From contig JAFMOC010000764.1 in assembly GCA_019802505.1 (NCBI GenBank), positions 372,001 to 436,000 of the forward strand: a stretch of DNA of 64,000 bases, written 5' to 3'. This document shows, one piece after another, positions 1-11,232 of the stretch; within the stretch, counting starts at the first letter, position 1; each line of letters starts with the position of its first letter. This stretch comes from Corydoras sp. C115 (taxonomy: Eukaryota; Chordata; Actinopteri; Siluriformes; Callichthyidae). The position numbers and the translations under genes were made by a program. The notes beneath the pieces are model-generated. The model saw nothing but the letters and a program-made list of their open reading frames with translations, searched no databases and had not been told where the DNA came from.

Positions 1-1089
1 TTCAAACCGAGTATCAGTATTGGGAAGAAAGGTGATTTGAGTGCCTTTGAACGTGGTATGGTTGTTGGTGCCAGAAGGGCTGGTCTGAGTATTTCAGAAA
101 CTGCTGATCTACTGGGATTTTCACGCACAACCATCTCTAGGGTTTACAGAGAATGGTCCGAAAAAGAAAAAACATCCAGTGAGCGGCAGTTCTGTGGGCG
201 GAAATGCCTTGTTGATGCCAGAGGTCAGAGGAGAATGGCCAGACTGGTTTGAGCTGATAGAAAGGCAACAGTGACTCAAATAGCCACCCGTTACAACCAA
301 GGTAGGCAGAAGAGCATCTCTGAACGCACAGTACGTCGAACTTTGAGGCAGATGGGCTACAGCAGCAGAAGACCACACCGGGTGCCAATCCTTTCAGCTA
401 AGAACAAGAAACTGAGGCTACAATTTGCACAAGCTCATCAAAATTGGACAATAGAAGATTGGAAAAACGTTGCCTGGTCTGATGAGTCTCGATTTCTGCT
501 GCGACATTCGGATGGTAGGGTCAGAATTTGGCGTCAACAACATGAAAGCATGGATCCATCCTGCCTTGTATCAACGGTTCAGGCTGGTGGTGGTGGTGTC
601 ATGGTGTGGGGAATATTTTCTTGGCACTCTTTGGGCCACTTGGTTCCAATTGAGCATCGTTGCAACGCCAAAGCCTACCTGAGTATTGTTGCTGACCATG
701 TCCATCCCTTTATGACCACAATGTACCCAACATCTGATGGCTACTTTCAGCAGGATAATGCGCCATGTCATAAAGCTGGAATCATCTCAGACTGGTTTCT
801 TGAACATGACAATGAGTTCACTGTACTCAAATGGCCTCCACAGTCACCAGATCTCAATCCAATAGAGCATCTTTGGGATGTGATGGAACGGGGGATTCGC
901 ATTATGGATGTGCAGCCGACAAATCTGCGGCAACTGTGTGATGCCATCATGTCAATATGGACCAAACTCTCTGAGGAATGCTTCCAGGACCTTGTTGAAT
1001 CTATGCCACGAAGAATTGAGGCAGTTCGGAAGGCAAAAGGGGGTCCAACCCGTTACTAGAATGGTGTACCTAATAAAGTGGCCGGTGAG
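1..1089 (+). mobile_element. Tc1-like DNA transposon, left end cut by the window
   Basis: The right terminal inverted repeat (TIR) lies at 1062-1089 (ends gtggccggtgag) and abuts a (TA)n tract. It matches both ends of the related element at 40021-41155. The left TIR lies outside the window. The element carries one transposase frame, described separately. Confidence 0.9.
37..1059 (+). pseudogene. Tc1-like transposase with one nonsense codon
   Basis: One frame runs through the whole stretch, broken only by TGA at 250-252. The related copy at 40-41 kb has an arginine CGA there, so this is a CpG-to-TpG decay. An N-terminal helix-turn-helix region (SISETADLLGFSRTTISRVY) is followed by the catalytic domain: WSDESRF (first D), QQDNAPCH (second D) and SPDLNPIEHLW (E). 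I count 36 residues between the second D and the E, against 34 in classical Tc1 and Sleeping Beauty, so this is the DD36E type. The first codon used here is TTG; the true ATG is probably further upstream. It would act as a nuclear cut-and-paste transposase if intact. Confidence 0.88.
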
Positions 1090-1095
1090 TGTATA

Positions 1096-1155
<60 letters not shown>
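1090..1155. repeat. (TA)n followed by a poly-T run
   Basis: A short TA array followed by about 44 T residues separates the Tc1-like TIR from the next exon. It includes the TA target site of the transposon. Confidence 0.9.
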
Positions 1156-1156
<1 letters not shown>

Positions 1157-1161
1157 TGGAG

Positions 1162-1230
1162 GATTTACATTATCAAAACATGAGTTGGAGTGACATGAAG
1201 AAGGAACAAGCCAAAAATCAAAGTAATCAA
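1162..1230 (+). CDS. Ig-type receptor cytoplasmic-tail exon, copy A
   Basis: A 69-bp exon of 23 codons starts after AG at 1160-1161 and ends at a consensus GTAAGT donor at 1231. It opens with DLHYQNMSWSDMKK. The YQNM tyrosine motif fits both a YxxM (PI3-kinase p85) and a YxN (Grb2) SH2-binding site, so the exon looks like the signalling tail of an immune-type membrane receptor. Its phase (0-0) matches exon B and the terminal exon at 2733. Upstream exons are outside the window or were displaced by the Tc1-like insertion. The receptor family is inferred. Confidence 0.6.
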
Positions 1231-1398
1231 GTAAGTAGACTTATATTTCACTGCTGTCAACTAATAAAATAATTGCTGTTGTTTTTTATGCAATGTAAAA
1301 TCATGATATCTATTGTATGCAAAGTAGTCAATACTGTACTTAATAAAGGTATTAATAAGTTATGATATACTGTATATAATATCATTTATTGTTTGAAG

Positions 1399-1467
1399 GA
1401 CTTACATTATCAAAACATGAAATGGAATGATGTGAAGAGGGATGAAGCCAGAAATCAGAATAATGCA
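1399..1467 (+). CDS. Ig-type receptor cytoplasmic-tail exon, copy B
   Basis: A second 69-bp, phase 0-0 exon with AG acceptor and GTAAGT donor lies 168 bp after copy A. It begins DLHYQNMKWNDVKRD, clearly a duplicate of copy A, and similarity continues into the following intron. Two in-series copies would double the YQNM site in the tail. It is either a tandem exon duplication in one receptor or an alternative exon. Confidence 0.6.
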
Positions 1468-1769
1468 GTAAGTAAAATCCAATTTTGTTGGTATCAACTA
1501 ATAAATTCTAAACATTTATAACACTTATACATCTAATACATAGGTTTATGCAAACATATAGACACTCCGTTAATATTTGCCTTTAATTTAATACAATATA
1601 ATAGTGAACCACTGCTTTTTGTTCTTCTGGATTCTTCTCACAAATTGTTGCTGACATATGCAGAAGTAGCAGCAGTTTTATCAATATATACCGTATATAC
1701 AGTATCAGTTTGGACATGCACCCTTCTTGCTCCATTATCTATTTCATTCACTTGCCATGTAGATGGATT

Positions 1770-2215
1770 TTGTAGTTTAATTTTTTCCAGACTGTAGTCC
1801 ATCAGTTTTCTTTGTTTTAGTAAGTACCCCTTTGGTTCTCTGTTCTCTATTGGTCAGGAGCACCACATAACAGGTATAATTTGGGTGGCGGATTGTTTAT
1901 TGTCAGTTCTGCAGTGACACTGATGTGGTGAGGGGGTTGTAGTGCAGCAGTGCTGCTGTAGTTTTATTTAAACACGTCACTGACACTGCTGGGATAGGAA
2001 TAATGCACCAAACAAATAGTACCTGCCCTGCGGTGGTACTATTGGGGTCCTGACCTTTAGAGAACAGAGTACATAGCATGCACTCAGATGGACTACAGTC
2101 TGGAATTGTAGAACTACAAAGCCCAACTTTACAGTAAGTGGAACTGAGAACATGGAGAATACGTGGAGCAAAAAAGAGGTGTGTCCAAACTTTTGAGCGG
2201 TATTGTTGGTTTTCC
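1770..2215. mobile_element. Non-autonomous DNA transposon remnant with internal palindrome
   Basis: The sequence around 1786-1806 (ttccagactgtagtccatc) reappears inverted at 2087-2107. The interior, with 'cactgatgtggtg' and 'cactgctgggatagg', resembles a short repeat scattered through many fish genomes. It has no coding capacity. The superfamily is not assigned. Confidence 0.5.
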
Positions 2216-2344
2216 AAATCTTTCTTTGCCTTAACTAGTTAATAGGTCCAATAGAGACAGTTGAAACCCTGTGTAGTTTTATAAGTAGTTGCTTTTCATC
2301 TACTAAATAAAACAAATTAATTAAAAATTTTATGTTTGAATATG

Positions 2345-2465
2345 TACATAGTGCATAGTGGTTAGTACGTCCGGGCCTCAGCGCTAGGGATTCCAGGTTC
2401 CAATACTAATTCGAGTGGAGATGTTCCATGTTTTCCCCATGTCTGTATGTATTTTAACAGTGTTA
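2345..2465 (+). repeat. tRNA-derived SINE fragment
   Basis: Contains 'gtggttagtacg', 'ctcagcgctagggattcc' and 'catgttttccccatgtctg', the 5' third of the SINE family found in full at 42996-43345 and 59150-59512. Confidence 0.6.
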
Positions 2466-2732
2466 CAACAGGACTTAATTAAAGATTTGTATTTATTTAT
2501 TCATTGCTTTTTATACCTAGTAATTTGTGAAGATTATTATTAATTTAACAAACTCTCTGTAATTCCTGGCATATAATAATATTTAAATATTCTTAATTTT
2601 TTTAAAAAAATCAAGTTTTAATTTTACGGTAAAAATAAACTTTAATTTTATCTGGGGTGTTTAATTGTCTGCAATACATCTTACTGATCTTGTGAACATT
2701 AAACATCCTCTTGTATGTTTCTGGTGTTTTAG

Positions 2733-2762
2733 GACTCAACATATGAAAGTGTCCTCCCTTGA
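2733..2762 (+). CDS. Ig-type receptor terminal exon with ITIM-like motif
   Basis: A pyrimidine-rich acceptor (ggtgttttag) is followed in phase 0 by DSTYESVLP and TGA. STYESV fits the ITIM consensus (S/I/V/L)xYxx(I/V/L). The phase agrees with the 69-bp exons upstream, so the three exons would give a tail with two YQNM sites and one ITIM-like site. A possible AATAAA lies at 2820-2825, another at 3679-3684. The exon is very short, so the call rests on splice sites, phase and motif together. Confidence 0.5.
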   Translation, partial: DSTYESVLP

Positions 2763-3779
2763 AAATGTTAAGGTGGGAACTGGTACATCACAGAAACTCT
2801 TGATACGTTCATTAAAAAGAATAAAACTGATAAAACAACAGGCTGTTTGCACAGTTGGTAGCGTTGGCACCTTACTGTAACAGGGTCTTTGTGTTTAACT
2901 ACTAGATGGAAGACTAGGTTTTATTTTCTGATGTCTCCTATGAAGTTGTGGATTTATTCTCACAGTCCAAAGACTTTAGATAAATTTGAGATATTAATTT
3001 GTCCTGAATGGTAAAAATGTCAATGTATTTGTTTGTCATGTGATGGACTGGAGACTTACCCAAAACACCATATTTATTCAATATACTACAATTTTAAATA
3101 ATGTATTTATATGAACCCAATCTGTGTTATAATTTAATATACAGTTACATAATTGTATTATGTACAATATCTTTTATTAATGTTATATTTTAATATATGT
3201 TATATTGTGCTGCAATTAAGGCTTCTTCTATACTGCATATCCCATTTTACCCACACACACATTTTTTTTTTTTTTATTAAAACCTTTTTTTATATTTGTA
3301 TAAATTGTGTTACACTGTGTGTGTAACTACTAACATTTTAGTTTAACTTTCTTTTAAATACTTTGTTGCTTTGATTATTTATTTCTTATTATTTTTAATA
3401 TCAATTAAGTATATCTCAGTTAGCATACCTTGCATCCATTGATGGAGAAATGGCATTTCATTTGTTATGTGCTCCCTTTTGCTGTAATATTAGAGTGCAT
3501 GCCTTTCTGCATGGATTTCACAAGTTCATATAGAATGGAACAACTACTCTGAGCCAACATGATGTCAGCGTTTTCCAAAAGGCAACTATGATGTCATCAC
3601 TTTTGGGATTTATTTTCCATTCTTAATTTTAAAACCACTTTTAATGTTTTGCTTTTTTCTAATATGTGCAGTTCTATAAATAAACAGTAACAACATTACA
3701 ATGTGCAGATTTGTATTGTGTTAAATTATCTTCACATTTAAATCAGGAGTTTCTTCAGGGGTGCTGAGACTTTTTATTT
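2763..3779. other. AT-rich stretch without a recognised gene
   Basis: Probably 3' UTR and spacer downstream of the terminal receptor exon. It holds short homopolymers and two possible polyadenylation signals (2820-2825, 3679-3684). No ORF or repeat family was recognised. Confidence 0.5.
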
Positions 3780-3789
3780 TATTAATTCA

Positions 3790-4540
3790 TTAAGCTGAGT
3801 GTGAAGCAGCCGGGATGAGAATCAGCACCTCCAAATCTGAGGCCATGGTTCTCAGCCGGAAAAGGGTAGAGAGTCCTCTCTGTGTCAGGGATCAGATCTT
3901 GCCTCAAGTGGAGGAGTTTATGTATCTCGGGGTCATGTTCACGAGTGATGGTAAGATGGAGCATGAGATTGACAGACGGATCAGCTCGGGGTCAGCAGTG
4001 ATGCGGACCCTATACTGGTCTGTTGTGGTAAAGAAGGAGCTGAGCCACAAGGCAAGGCTCTCAATTTACCAGTCGATCTATGTTCCAACCCTCACCTATG
4101 GTCATGAGCTTTGGGTAATGACCGAAAGAACAAGATCGCGAATACAAGCGGCCGAAATGGGTTTTCTCCGCAGGGTGGCAGGGCTCTCCCTTAGAGATAG
4201 GGTGAGAAGCTCGGTCATCCGGGAGAGACTCGGAGTGGAGCCACTACTCCTCCGCATCGAAAGGAGCCAGTTGAGGTGGTTCGGGCATCTGGTAAGGATG
4301 CCTCCTGGGCGCCTTCCTAGGGAGGTGTACCAGGCAAGTCCGGCTGGAAGGAGACCCCAGGGAAGACCCAGGACACGCTGGAGGGATTATATCTCTCAGC
4401 TGGTCTCGGAACGCCTCGGGGTTCCCCCAGTCGAGCTGGTGGAGGTGGCTGGGGTGAGGGAGGTCTGGGTCTCCCTACTTCGGTTGCTGCCCCCGCGACC
4501 CGAACCCCGGACAAGCGGAAGATAATGGATGGATGGATAA
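3790..4540 (+). pseudogene. LINE reverse-transcriptase C-terminus and 3' tail (RTE-like, tentative)
   Basis: A 236-codon open frame at 3815-4525 covers the thumb and C-terminal part of a non-LTR reverse transcriptase: KSEAMVLSRK, EEFMYLGVMFTSDGKMEHEID, VPTLTYGHELW, LRWFGHLVRMPPGRLPRE and GRPRTRWRDYISQL. It ends at TAA inside a gataatggatggatgg tail, the usual 3' end of this abundant fish LINE. The element is heavily 5'-truncated, lacking endonuclease and palm. It may belong to the RTE clade (Rex3 or Expander type), but I could not confirm the clade. Confidence 0.8.
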
Positions 4541-5480
4541 TTCATTCATTCTAACATTAAATGTGTTAAATTCTTGCGTTTGCAACAATATTGATCCAGC
4601 ATCACCTTTCCATTAAATTTGAATCAATGGTATAAGTAACCATGCTACCAATGGTAATAATGGTTATAAAAATAATGGTAACCAATGGTTGCTTGTAATG
4701 AAGAAAACTTACCAAATGTCATTTGTAACAATGGTTTTCTTCGGTTAGATTTAAAACCCTGGTGGATTTGATAGAAGAAGCTAAATATATTTTTCCAAAG
4801 AGCTGACAGGGAACACTGGGTTTCCCGTTTGGTTGAACATAAATATTCGTTGGCTTTCTCTTGTTTGATCATTCATTTGTTTGTGTTTTTTAGTAACTTG
4901 AATGTGAATGTAAGAGTCACATATTTCAAACCATTATCGTCCTTACGAATGACAAACGATACCGGCTTTAGTTGCCAATTTCCTTCTTTCCCTCTCCATC
5001 CGAGGCGCAGCTGTAAATCAAACCACACTTTGCTGAGTCCCACAGGTGTTTCGACCCTCTCGCTGAACTTTTTTTTACTACTCCAAAGAAAACGATATTA
5101 TTGTAGTAAAGTCTGTATCTTGTAAGATGCACACAAATAAACCAATCAGTGGGTTGGTAATATATCTCTTTAGTTACGCACGTAAGCAAACATAGCTGCT
5201 CAAACTGTATGATTCAACTCTTCCATTCTTTATGGTGGCCAGTACTTTTTAATAAGAACCTGGTGCATTGATACGAATGTGAAGTGGTCAGAGGTGCAGG
5301 TTATTGTTAATAACCCCAAGGCTGGACAAACGGCTCAGCCAATCAGATTTACCGACCGGAACTTCTGGTTTTATAATAAGTTATAACTCAACTGCTTACC
5401 AAATCTAAGGTATCCAACTACTCAGCAATCAATGTTCACTTTAAAAAAATGGACTAGATATCATGCCTGTGTGTTGAGCA
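4541..5480. other. Spacer without a recognised gene
   Basis: AT-rich sequence containing a run of short 'aatggt' repeats at 4628-4735 and no convincing exon or repeat family. Confidence 0.45.
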
Positions 5481-5785
5481 CATGTGGAAGTGCATTTAAA
5501 GAGCTAAATGGAGCTAGGATGCAGGTAAATGACAAAATGCATTTATTCACAATCACTGAATAACAAAATACAAAGCGCTCAGACACTCATAACATAAAAG
5601 AGGCTAATCTGAAGAATGAAGGAAACCGAGGGAATATTGTAAGTAGAAACAAACAAGACAAATGACCAGCAAATGAACCAATAACAAAAGACAGTTAATT
5701 AGCACAAACAAGACCCTGAACTGAGGCAATAACCAATTAACTGAACCGAACAGAAAACAAATGTATGGCATTCCTTACATTGGAT
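5480..5785 (-). repeat. Degenerate LTR-like remnant
   Basis: Read on the minus strand it has a T-rich 'gttaattaac'-type section followed by 'gaataaatgcattttg' and 'cctgcatcctagctcc', resembling the R-U5 layout of the TGTAAC LTRs elsewhere in the window. No target-site duplication was found. Confidence 0.3.
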
Positions 5786-6144
5786 CACTTCAGTTTATTG
5801 GATCATGACCAGTTTATTGATAATTTTATCTTCGATTTATGAACTAAACCTTGTTTTTTATTATAGCGTGTAGTTGTAATCATTTTATAAAGGAATAAGA
5901 CACTCAATGTTGTGTATTATATGTGAAATCATGGGATAGAGCTGTAACTCATCTTGACTATCAACACCACTTTTCTGTGATGTGTTTACAATGATGCATT
6001 CCTTTTTGTACCTTATTTCTTTATTATACACATGAATATATTGATGCGTGTTTTGAAGGAAGTCCAAAGTTCAGTTTACTTCGGCATCTGAGCTGATTCA
6101 GTATTAAATTGCATCAGGAAAAAGTTGTTCATCAGTGCATGAGA

Positions 6145-6200
6145 TGGATGTATTGTGTACTGTACTGAATATGCTCTGCTGCTGCTTACACTGCTTTTGG
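6145..6200 (+). CDS. Probable leader exon of an Ig-type receptor, frame uncertain
   Basis: An ATG at 6145 and a GTAAAT donor at 6201 bracket a Leu-rich stretch. The frame that gives a signal-peptide core (ALLLLTLLLG) ends in phase 1, as needed to join the V exon at 6308, but it has no ATG. The ATG frame gives MDVLCTVLNMLCCCLHCFW in phase 0. One indel would reconcile them, so this leader is probably broken or mis-sequenced. Confidence 0.4.
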
Positions 6201-6307
6201 GTAAATGTCGATTTTAAATTCTGTTTATCGATGTAGTTACTATATAAGACTATTAGACTTTATAAAAATAAAGTTTTTCTTTTTTATGAATATGTTTCTG
6301 TACATAG

Positions 6308-6622
6308 GACTGAGTTTGGGGCAGCAGCTTATATTACCTATGAAAATAAATGGAGCAGTTGGAGACAAAGTAAAATTTACTCCAAACAAAATCCCTCCAC
6401 CACCATACAGTTCATTTAGCTGGAATTTTAATGGAGTTTTCATGGTTATTGTGATTGGTAGTGCCTCTGACATCTCATCTGAGTACACTAACAGAGTTAG
6501 TGTTAACATGAACACTCTTTCTCTGGAGCTCAGAAATCTAACTATGAACGATAGTGGAACATATACACTGAATGTAAAAGCAACTTCTTCTGTATCTGCA
6601 TCAACCTCACTGCAGGTGTTTG
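6308..6622 (+). CDS. V-type immunoglobulin domain exon of an immune receptor
   Basis: A 315-bp exon follows acceptor 'ctgtacatag' and ends at GTGAGT (6623), phase 1-1 as usual for Ig exons. It begins LSLGQQLILPMKINGAVGDKVKF, has a core Trp in FSWNFNG, and the strand D-F pattern RVSVNMNTLSLELRNLTMNDSGTYTLNV. There is no Cys at the B strand (KVKFTPN) or the F strand (GTYTLNV). This disulfide-free V layout is typical of the N-terminal domain of CD2/SLAM- and CEACAM-like proteins. A cell-surface adhesion or co-receptor role is inferred from family. A fragment of a second copy survives at 29340-29366. Confidence 0.75.
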
Positions 6623-6651
6623 GTGAGTAATCATAATAATCTGTATTCCTT

Positions 6652-6732
<81 letters not shown>
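6652..6732. repeat. (TA)n microsatellite
   Basis: About 40 TA units in the intron after the V exon. It ends at the TA target of the next Tc1-like element. Confidence 0.95.
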
Positions 6733-6735
<3 letters not shown>

Positions 6736-8324
6736 TGGAGGAAATAAGTATTTGATCCCCCACTGACTTTAAAAGTTTTAATACAAAAAAACAAATGAAA
6801 CGTCTCATAATTTTATGCCAGCTTTATTTTAACAGTGACACACAGAATATTAAAAGAAAAATGGAGAAAATTACATGAAATGAGAAATAAAAAATAATTT
6901 GCATTTCATTGAGGGAAATAAGTATTTGATCCCCTAGTAAAACATCATTTAATACTTTGTGGCAAAACCCTTGTTGGCAAGCACAGCAGTCAGACGTTTC
7001 TTATAGTTTTTTATAAGGTTTGCACACACTTCAGGAGTAATTTTGGCCCACTCCTCTCTGCAAATCACCTCCAAATCCTTAAGGTTTATAAGCATGCATT
7101 TGGAAACGTGAAACTTCAGCTCTCTCCATAGATTTTCGATGGGATTGAGGTCAGGAGACTGGCTAGGCCATTCCATGACCTTGATATGCTTCTTATGGAG
7201 CCAGTCCTTTGTTTCCTTGGCTGTATGTTTTGGGTCGTTGTCGTGCTGAAAGACCCATCCACGACCCATTTTCAGTGCCCTGGCAGAGGCAAGGAGGTTG
7301 TCACCCAGGATTTTGCGATACATGGTCCCGTTCATCTTCCCGTCAATGCGGTGAAGTTGGCCTGTGCCCTTAGAAGAAAAACACCCCCAAAACATAATAC
7401 TTCCACCACCATGCTTGACAGTGGGGATGGTATTCTTAGGGTCATATTCTGTATTTTTCTTCCTCCAAACACGTCGAGTTGAGTTAAGGCCAAAGAGCTC
7501 AATTTTGGTCTCATCTGACCACAGCACCTTCTCCCAGTCTCTCTCGAAGTCATTAATATGTTCATTGGCAAACTTGAGGCAGGTCTGGACGTGAGCCTCC
7601 TTGAGCAGAGGAACCTGTCGTGCACTGCATGATTTTAAACCATTAGGTCTCACTGTATTACCAATGGTTTTTTTGGAGACTGTGGCCCCAGCCGCCTTGA
7701 GATCATTACCCAGCTCCTCCCGTGTAGTTCTTGGCTGATTTTTAACCTTTTCCATGATCAATGAGACTCCACGAGGTGATATCTTGCATGGAGCTCCAGG
7801 CCTGGGTCGATTGACAGTAATGTTGTACTTCTTTCACTTCCAAATAATTGCACCAACAGTTGTCACCTTCTCATCCAGGTTTTTACTCATGACTTTGTAG
7901 CCCATTCCAGCCTTGTGTAGGTCAACAATTTTGTCCCTGACATCTTTAGACGGCTCTTTACTCTTGCCCTTCGTGGAGATGTTGGAGTGTCACTGAGACT
8001 GTTGCCAGGTGGACTTTTATACAGGTGATAATTTGGGACAGGTGTCTCTCATTCAGGTAATGACTTCACTGTGATTAGGGTGTGTCAGTGGTCTGTGGGA
8101 GCCAACATTAGTCATGGTTTTACTAGGGGATCAAATAATTATTTCCCTCAATAAAGTGCAAATTATTTTATATTTCTCATTTCATGTCATTTTCTCCATT
8201 TTTCTTTTGATATTCTATGTGGCACTGTTAAAATAAAACTGGCATAAAATTATGAGACATTTCATTTGTTTTTTTGTATTAAAACTTTTAAAGTCAGTGG
8301 GGGATCAAATACTTATTTCCTCCA

Positions 8325-8327
<3 letters not shown>
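6733..8327 (-). mobile_element. Complete Tc1-like DNA transposon, IR/DR type
   Basis: Inverted ends of about 215 bp run from cagtggaggaaataagtatt (6733) to its complement ending at 8327, flanked by TA on both sides. A second copy of the end motif (gagggaaataagtatttgat) sits at the inner edge of each arm, at about 6911 and 8150. This is the IR/DR arrangement known from Sleeping Beauty-type elements. Total length is 1595 bp. The transposase lies on the minus strand and is nearly intact. Confidence 0.93.
6949..7990 (-). pseudogene. Tc1-like transposase, DD34E, one nonsense codon
   Basis: The C-terminal 270 codons are open (7761-6949). The same frame continues upstream to about 7990 but is broken by TGA at 7836-7834 where a Trp codon is expected (IIWK then TGA then KKY). 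Catalytic blocks are LWSDETKIELF, QHDNDPKHTAK and SQSPDLNPIENLW, with 34 residues between the last two acidic residues. N-terminal paired-type DNA-binding helices lie around 7980-7780. Otherwise the protein has the usual Tc1 length of about 340 residues. Confidence 0.88.

Positions 8328-8387
<60 letters not shown>
8328..8387. repeat. (TA)n microsatellite
   Basis: The continuation of the TA array interrupted by the Tc1-like element to its left. Confidence 0.95.
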
Positions 8388-8389
<2 letters not shown>

Positions 8390-8752
8390 CAGAAATTTTA
8401 AATTTCTTATTATACATAATGAGAGTTCCAATATGGCCGAAAGACAAAGGACTTATGAGATTCCCGCCACTAGGAAAATACTGGGCTGGGATTGGCTGAT
8501 TTAAAACCCTGGGCGGTAATCTGTGATTGGCTGAATCAGTTAAGCTGATGCAAAAATGGTCACCTCAACTCATTTATTTAGGACAAAGAAAACTTCATGG
8601 ACACCTTCAGTAACTCACGCTGGTCAGCGGGTCTGCCATCCTCAGTTTTCCGATGCTGTCTGCCTCCGGGTCTGAGTGAAAGTGCTCCTCCCTTGTGTTT
8701 ACCTGGGTATATATGCGTTACATCTAGTTCCCGCAGAGAACCTTGCAGAGGG
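8388..8752. other. Spacer without a recognised gene
   Basis: Ordinary-composition sequence between two transposons. One short open frame crosses it, but nothing in it resembles a known protein. Confidence 0.4.
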
Positions 8753-10065
<1,313 letters not shown>

Positions 10066-10107
10066 GTTTTGATTTTACAAGTGGAGCATACAGGTATTTC
10101 ACCATGA

Positions 10108-10168
10108 TGCTCCACTTGGTACATACATACATATACATATACATACATACATACATACATATACATGC

Positions 10169-10199
<31 letters not shown>

Positions 10200-10202
10200 C
10201 AT
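10108..10202. repeat. (ACAT)n and (AC)n microsatellite
   Basis: Imperfect tetranucleotide array ending in a CA run. Confidence 0.9.
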
Positions 10203-10204
10203 AC

Positions 10205-10690
10205 AAATTGTTAGGTTTTTATAATACTTTTAAGTAATTTGGTAAAAGTAATAATGTAAAGTAAAACTCATGATGAGTTGAATAGTTCAGGGAACAAAGA
10301 AAATGACTATTTGATGAATGAGCATGGGAAAGAGTATAAATGTCCTGTTGCAGGGTCAGCAGAAGTTTTGAATAATGGGACTGTCAACAAGAACCTGTCA
10401 TAAATTCATACCCCTGAGGGGGGCAGAAAGCAGGACCAGATGGGTTTGAAGATAGAGATGTTTTGGTCAATGTAAACATGAGAAATGTCTGGAGGGGGCG
10501 CACACACAGAAGAAGCAGGTCACGCCCTCCTGAAGGACTTAAATGGACGAACGAGAGGACTTCGGGCAGAGCTCTCGGGGGATAGCAACGGATTGCTATC
10601 GTCCATATTTTCATTGTTTGATATTTTACACTGTCTATTCAGTAAAAGGCATTAAATTATTTTGGAATGGAACCGCCGACTTCTGACTGT
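10205..10690 (+). repeat. Dispersed LTR-like repeat, copy 1 of 3
   Basis: Shares 'gaatgagcatg', 'agagctctcgggggatagcaac', 'gtccatattttcattgtttgatattttacactgt' and 'aggcattaaattatttt' with sequences at 53757-54130 (minus) and 60085-60455 (plus). The layout resembles a long terminal repeat, but no coding partner is visible. The family was not recognised. Confidence 0.45.
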
Positions 10691-10699
10691 TTTTTATGA

Positions 10700-10868
10700 A
10701 ACGTAACAATATACATATACACATATATATACACACACATACATACACCCACATACACACGTACATACATATGCACAGACATACACATGCTCATATATAT
10801 CTACATAAACATTACATACTATATGCATATCCATATACGCATCTACGCATAAGTACACATATGCCCAT
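10700..10868. repeat. (ACAY)n-rich low-complexity tract
   Basis: Degenerate ACAT/ACAC array leading up to the 5' LTR at 10872. Confidence 0.85.
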
Positions 10869-10871
10869 ACG

Positions 10872-11107
10872 TGTAACAGGTGCCTAGGCCACCTGTCACC
10901 TGTTCTGTGTTTCGTTCCGTTTGTTTCAGTTAATTAACGTTCATTGCTTCATTAGTTTCGTTAATTAACTCTGTATTATCATTGGTTTGTCTTATGCACG
11001 TGGTCGGGTGTCTTTTTGTATTTATGTCCATTGTTTCTTGTCATCGGTGCTGGTCGTTTGTGCTATGTCACTTAGTCTTTTGTACCCCGAGGTAGACTAC
11101 CGTGACA
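10872..11107 (+). repeat. 5' LTR of the family-1 element (internally deleted)
   Basis: 236 bp against 353 bp for its partner. The missing part covers the 'ctttaaataaacccgttat' polyadenylation region and the following GC-rich stretch. It begins with the palindrome aggtgcctaggccacct. Confidence 0.85.
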
Positions 11108-11232
11108 GAATGACCAGCCAGGAAATTTGGGGAGTCCAGAGCCCAGGTAAGCGCATTCTTAATTTTTTCTTTGCGGGGGCCGTGTAACCTCGTACTCGCG
11201 GCGCGTTCCGCCGTGTCCGCGAGTGTGCCGCT

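Noticed and set aside
2665..2880. 71-codon ORF over the terminal receptor exon
   Set aside because: Wrong frame relative to the splice acceptor and neighbouring exon phase.
6240..6794. 184-codon minus-strand ORF across the V exon and the TA array
   Set aside because: It reads through (TA)n as YIYIYI and is antisense to a well-supported Ig exon.
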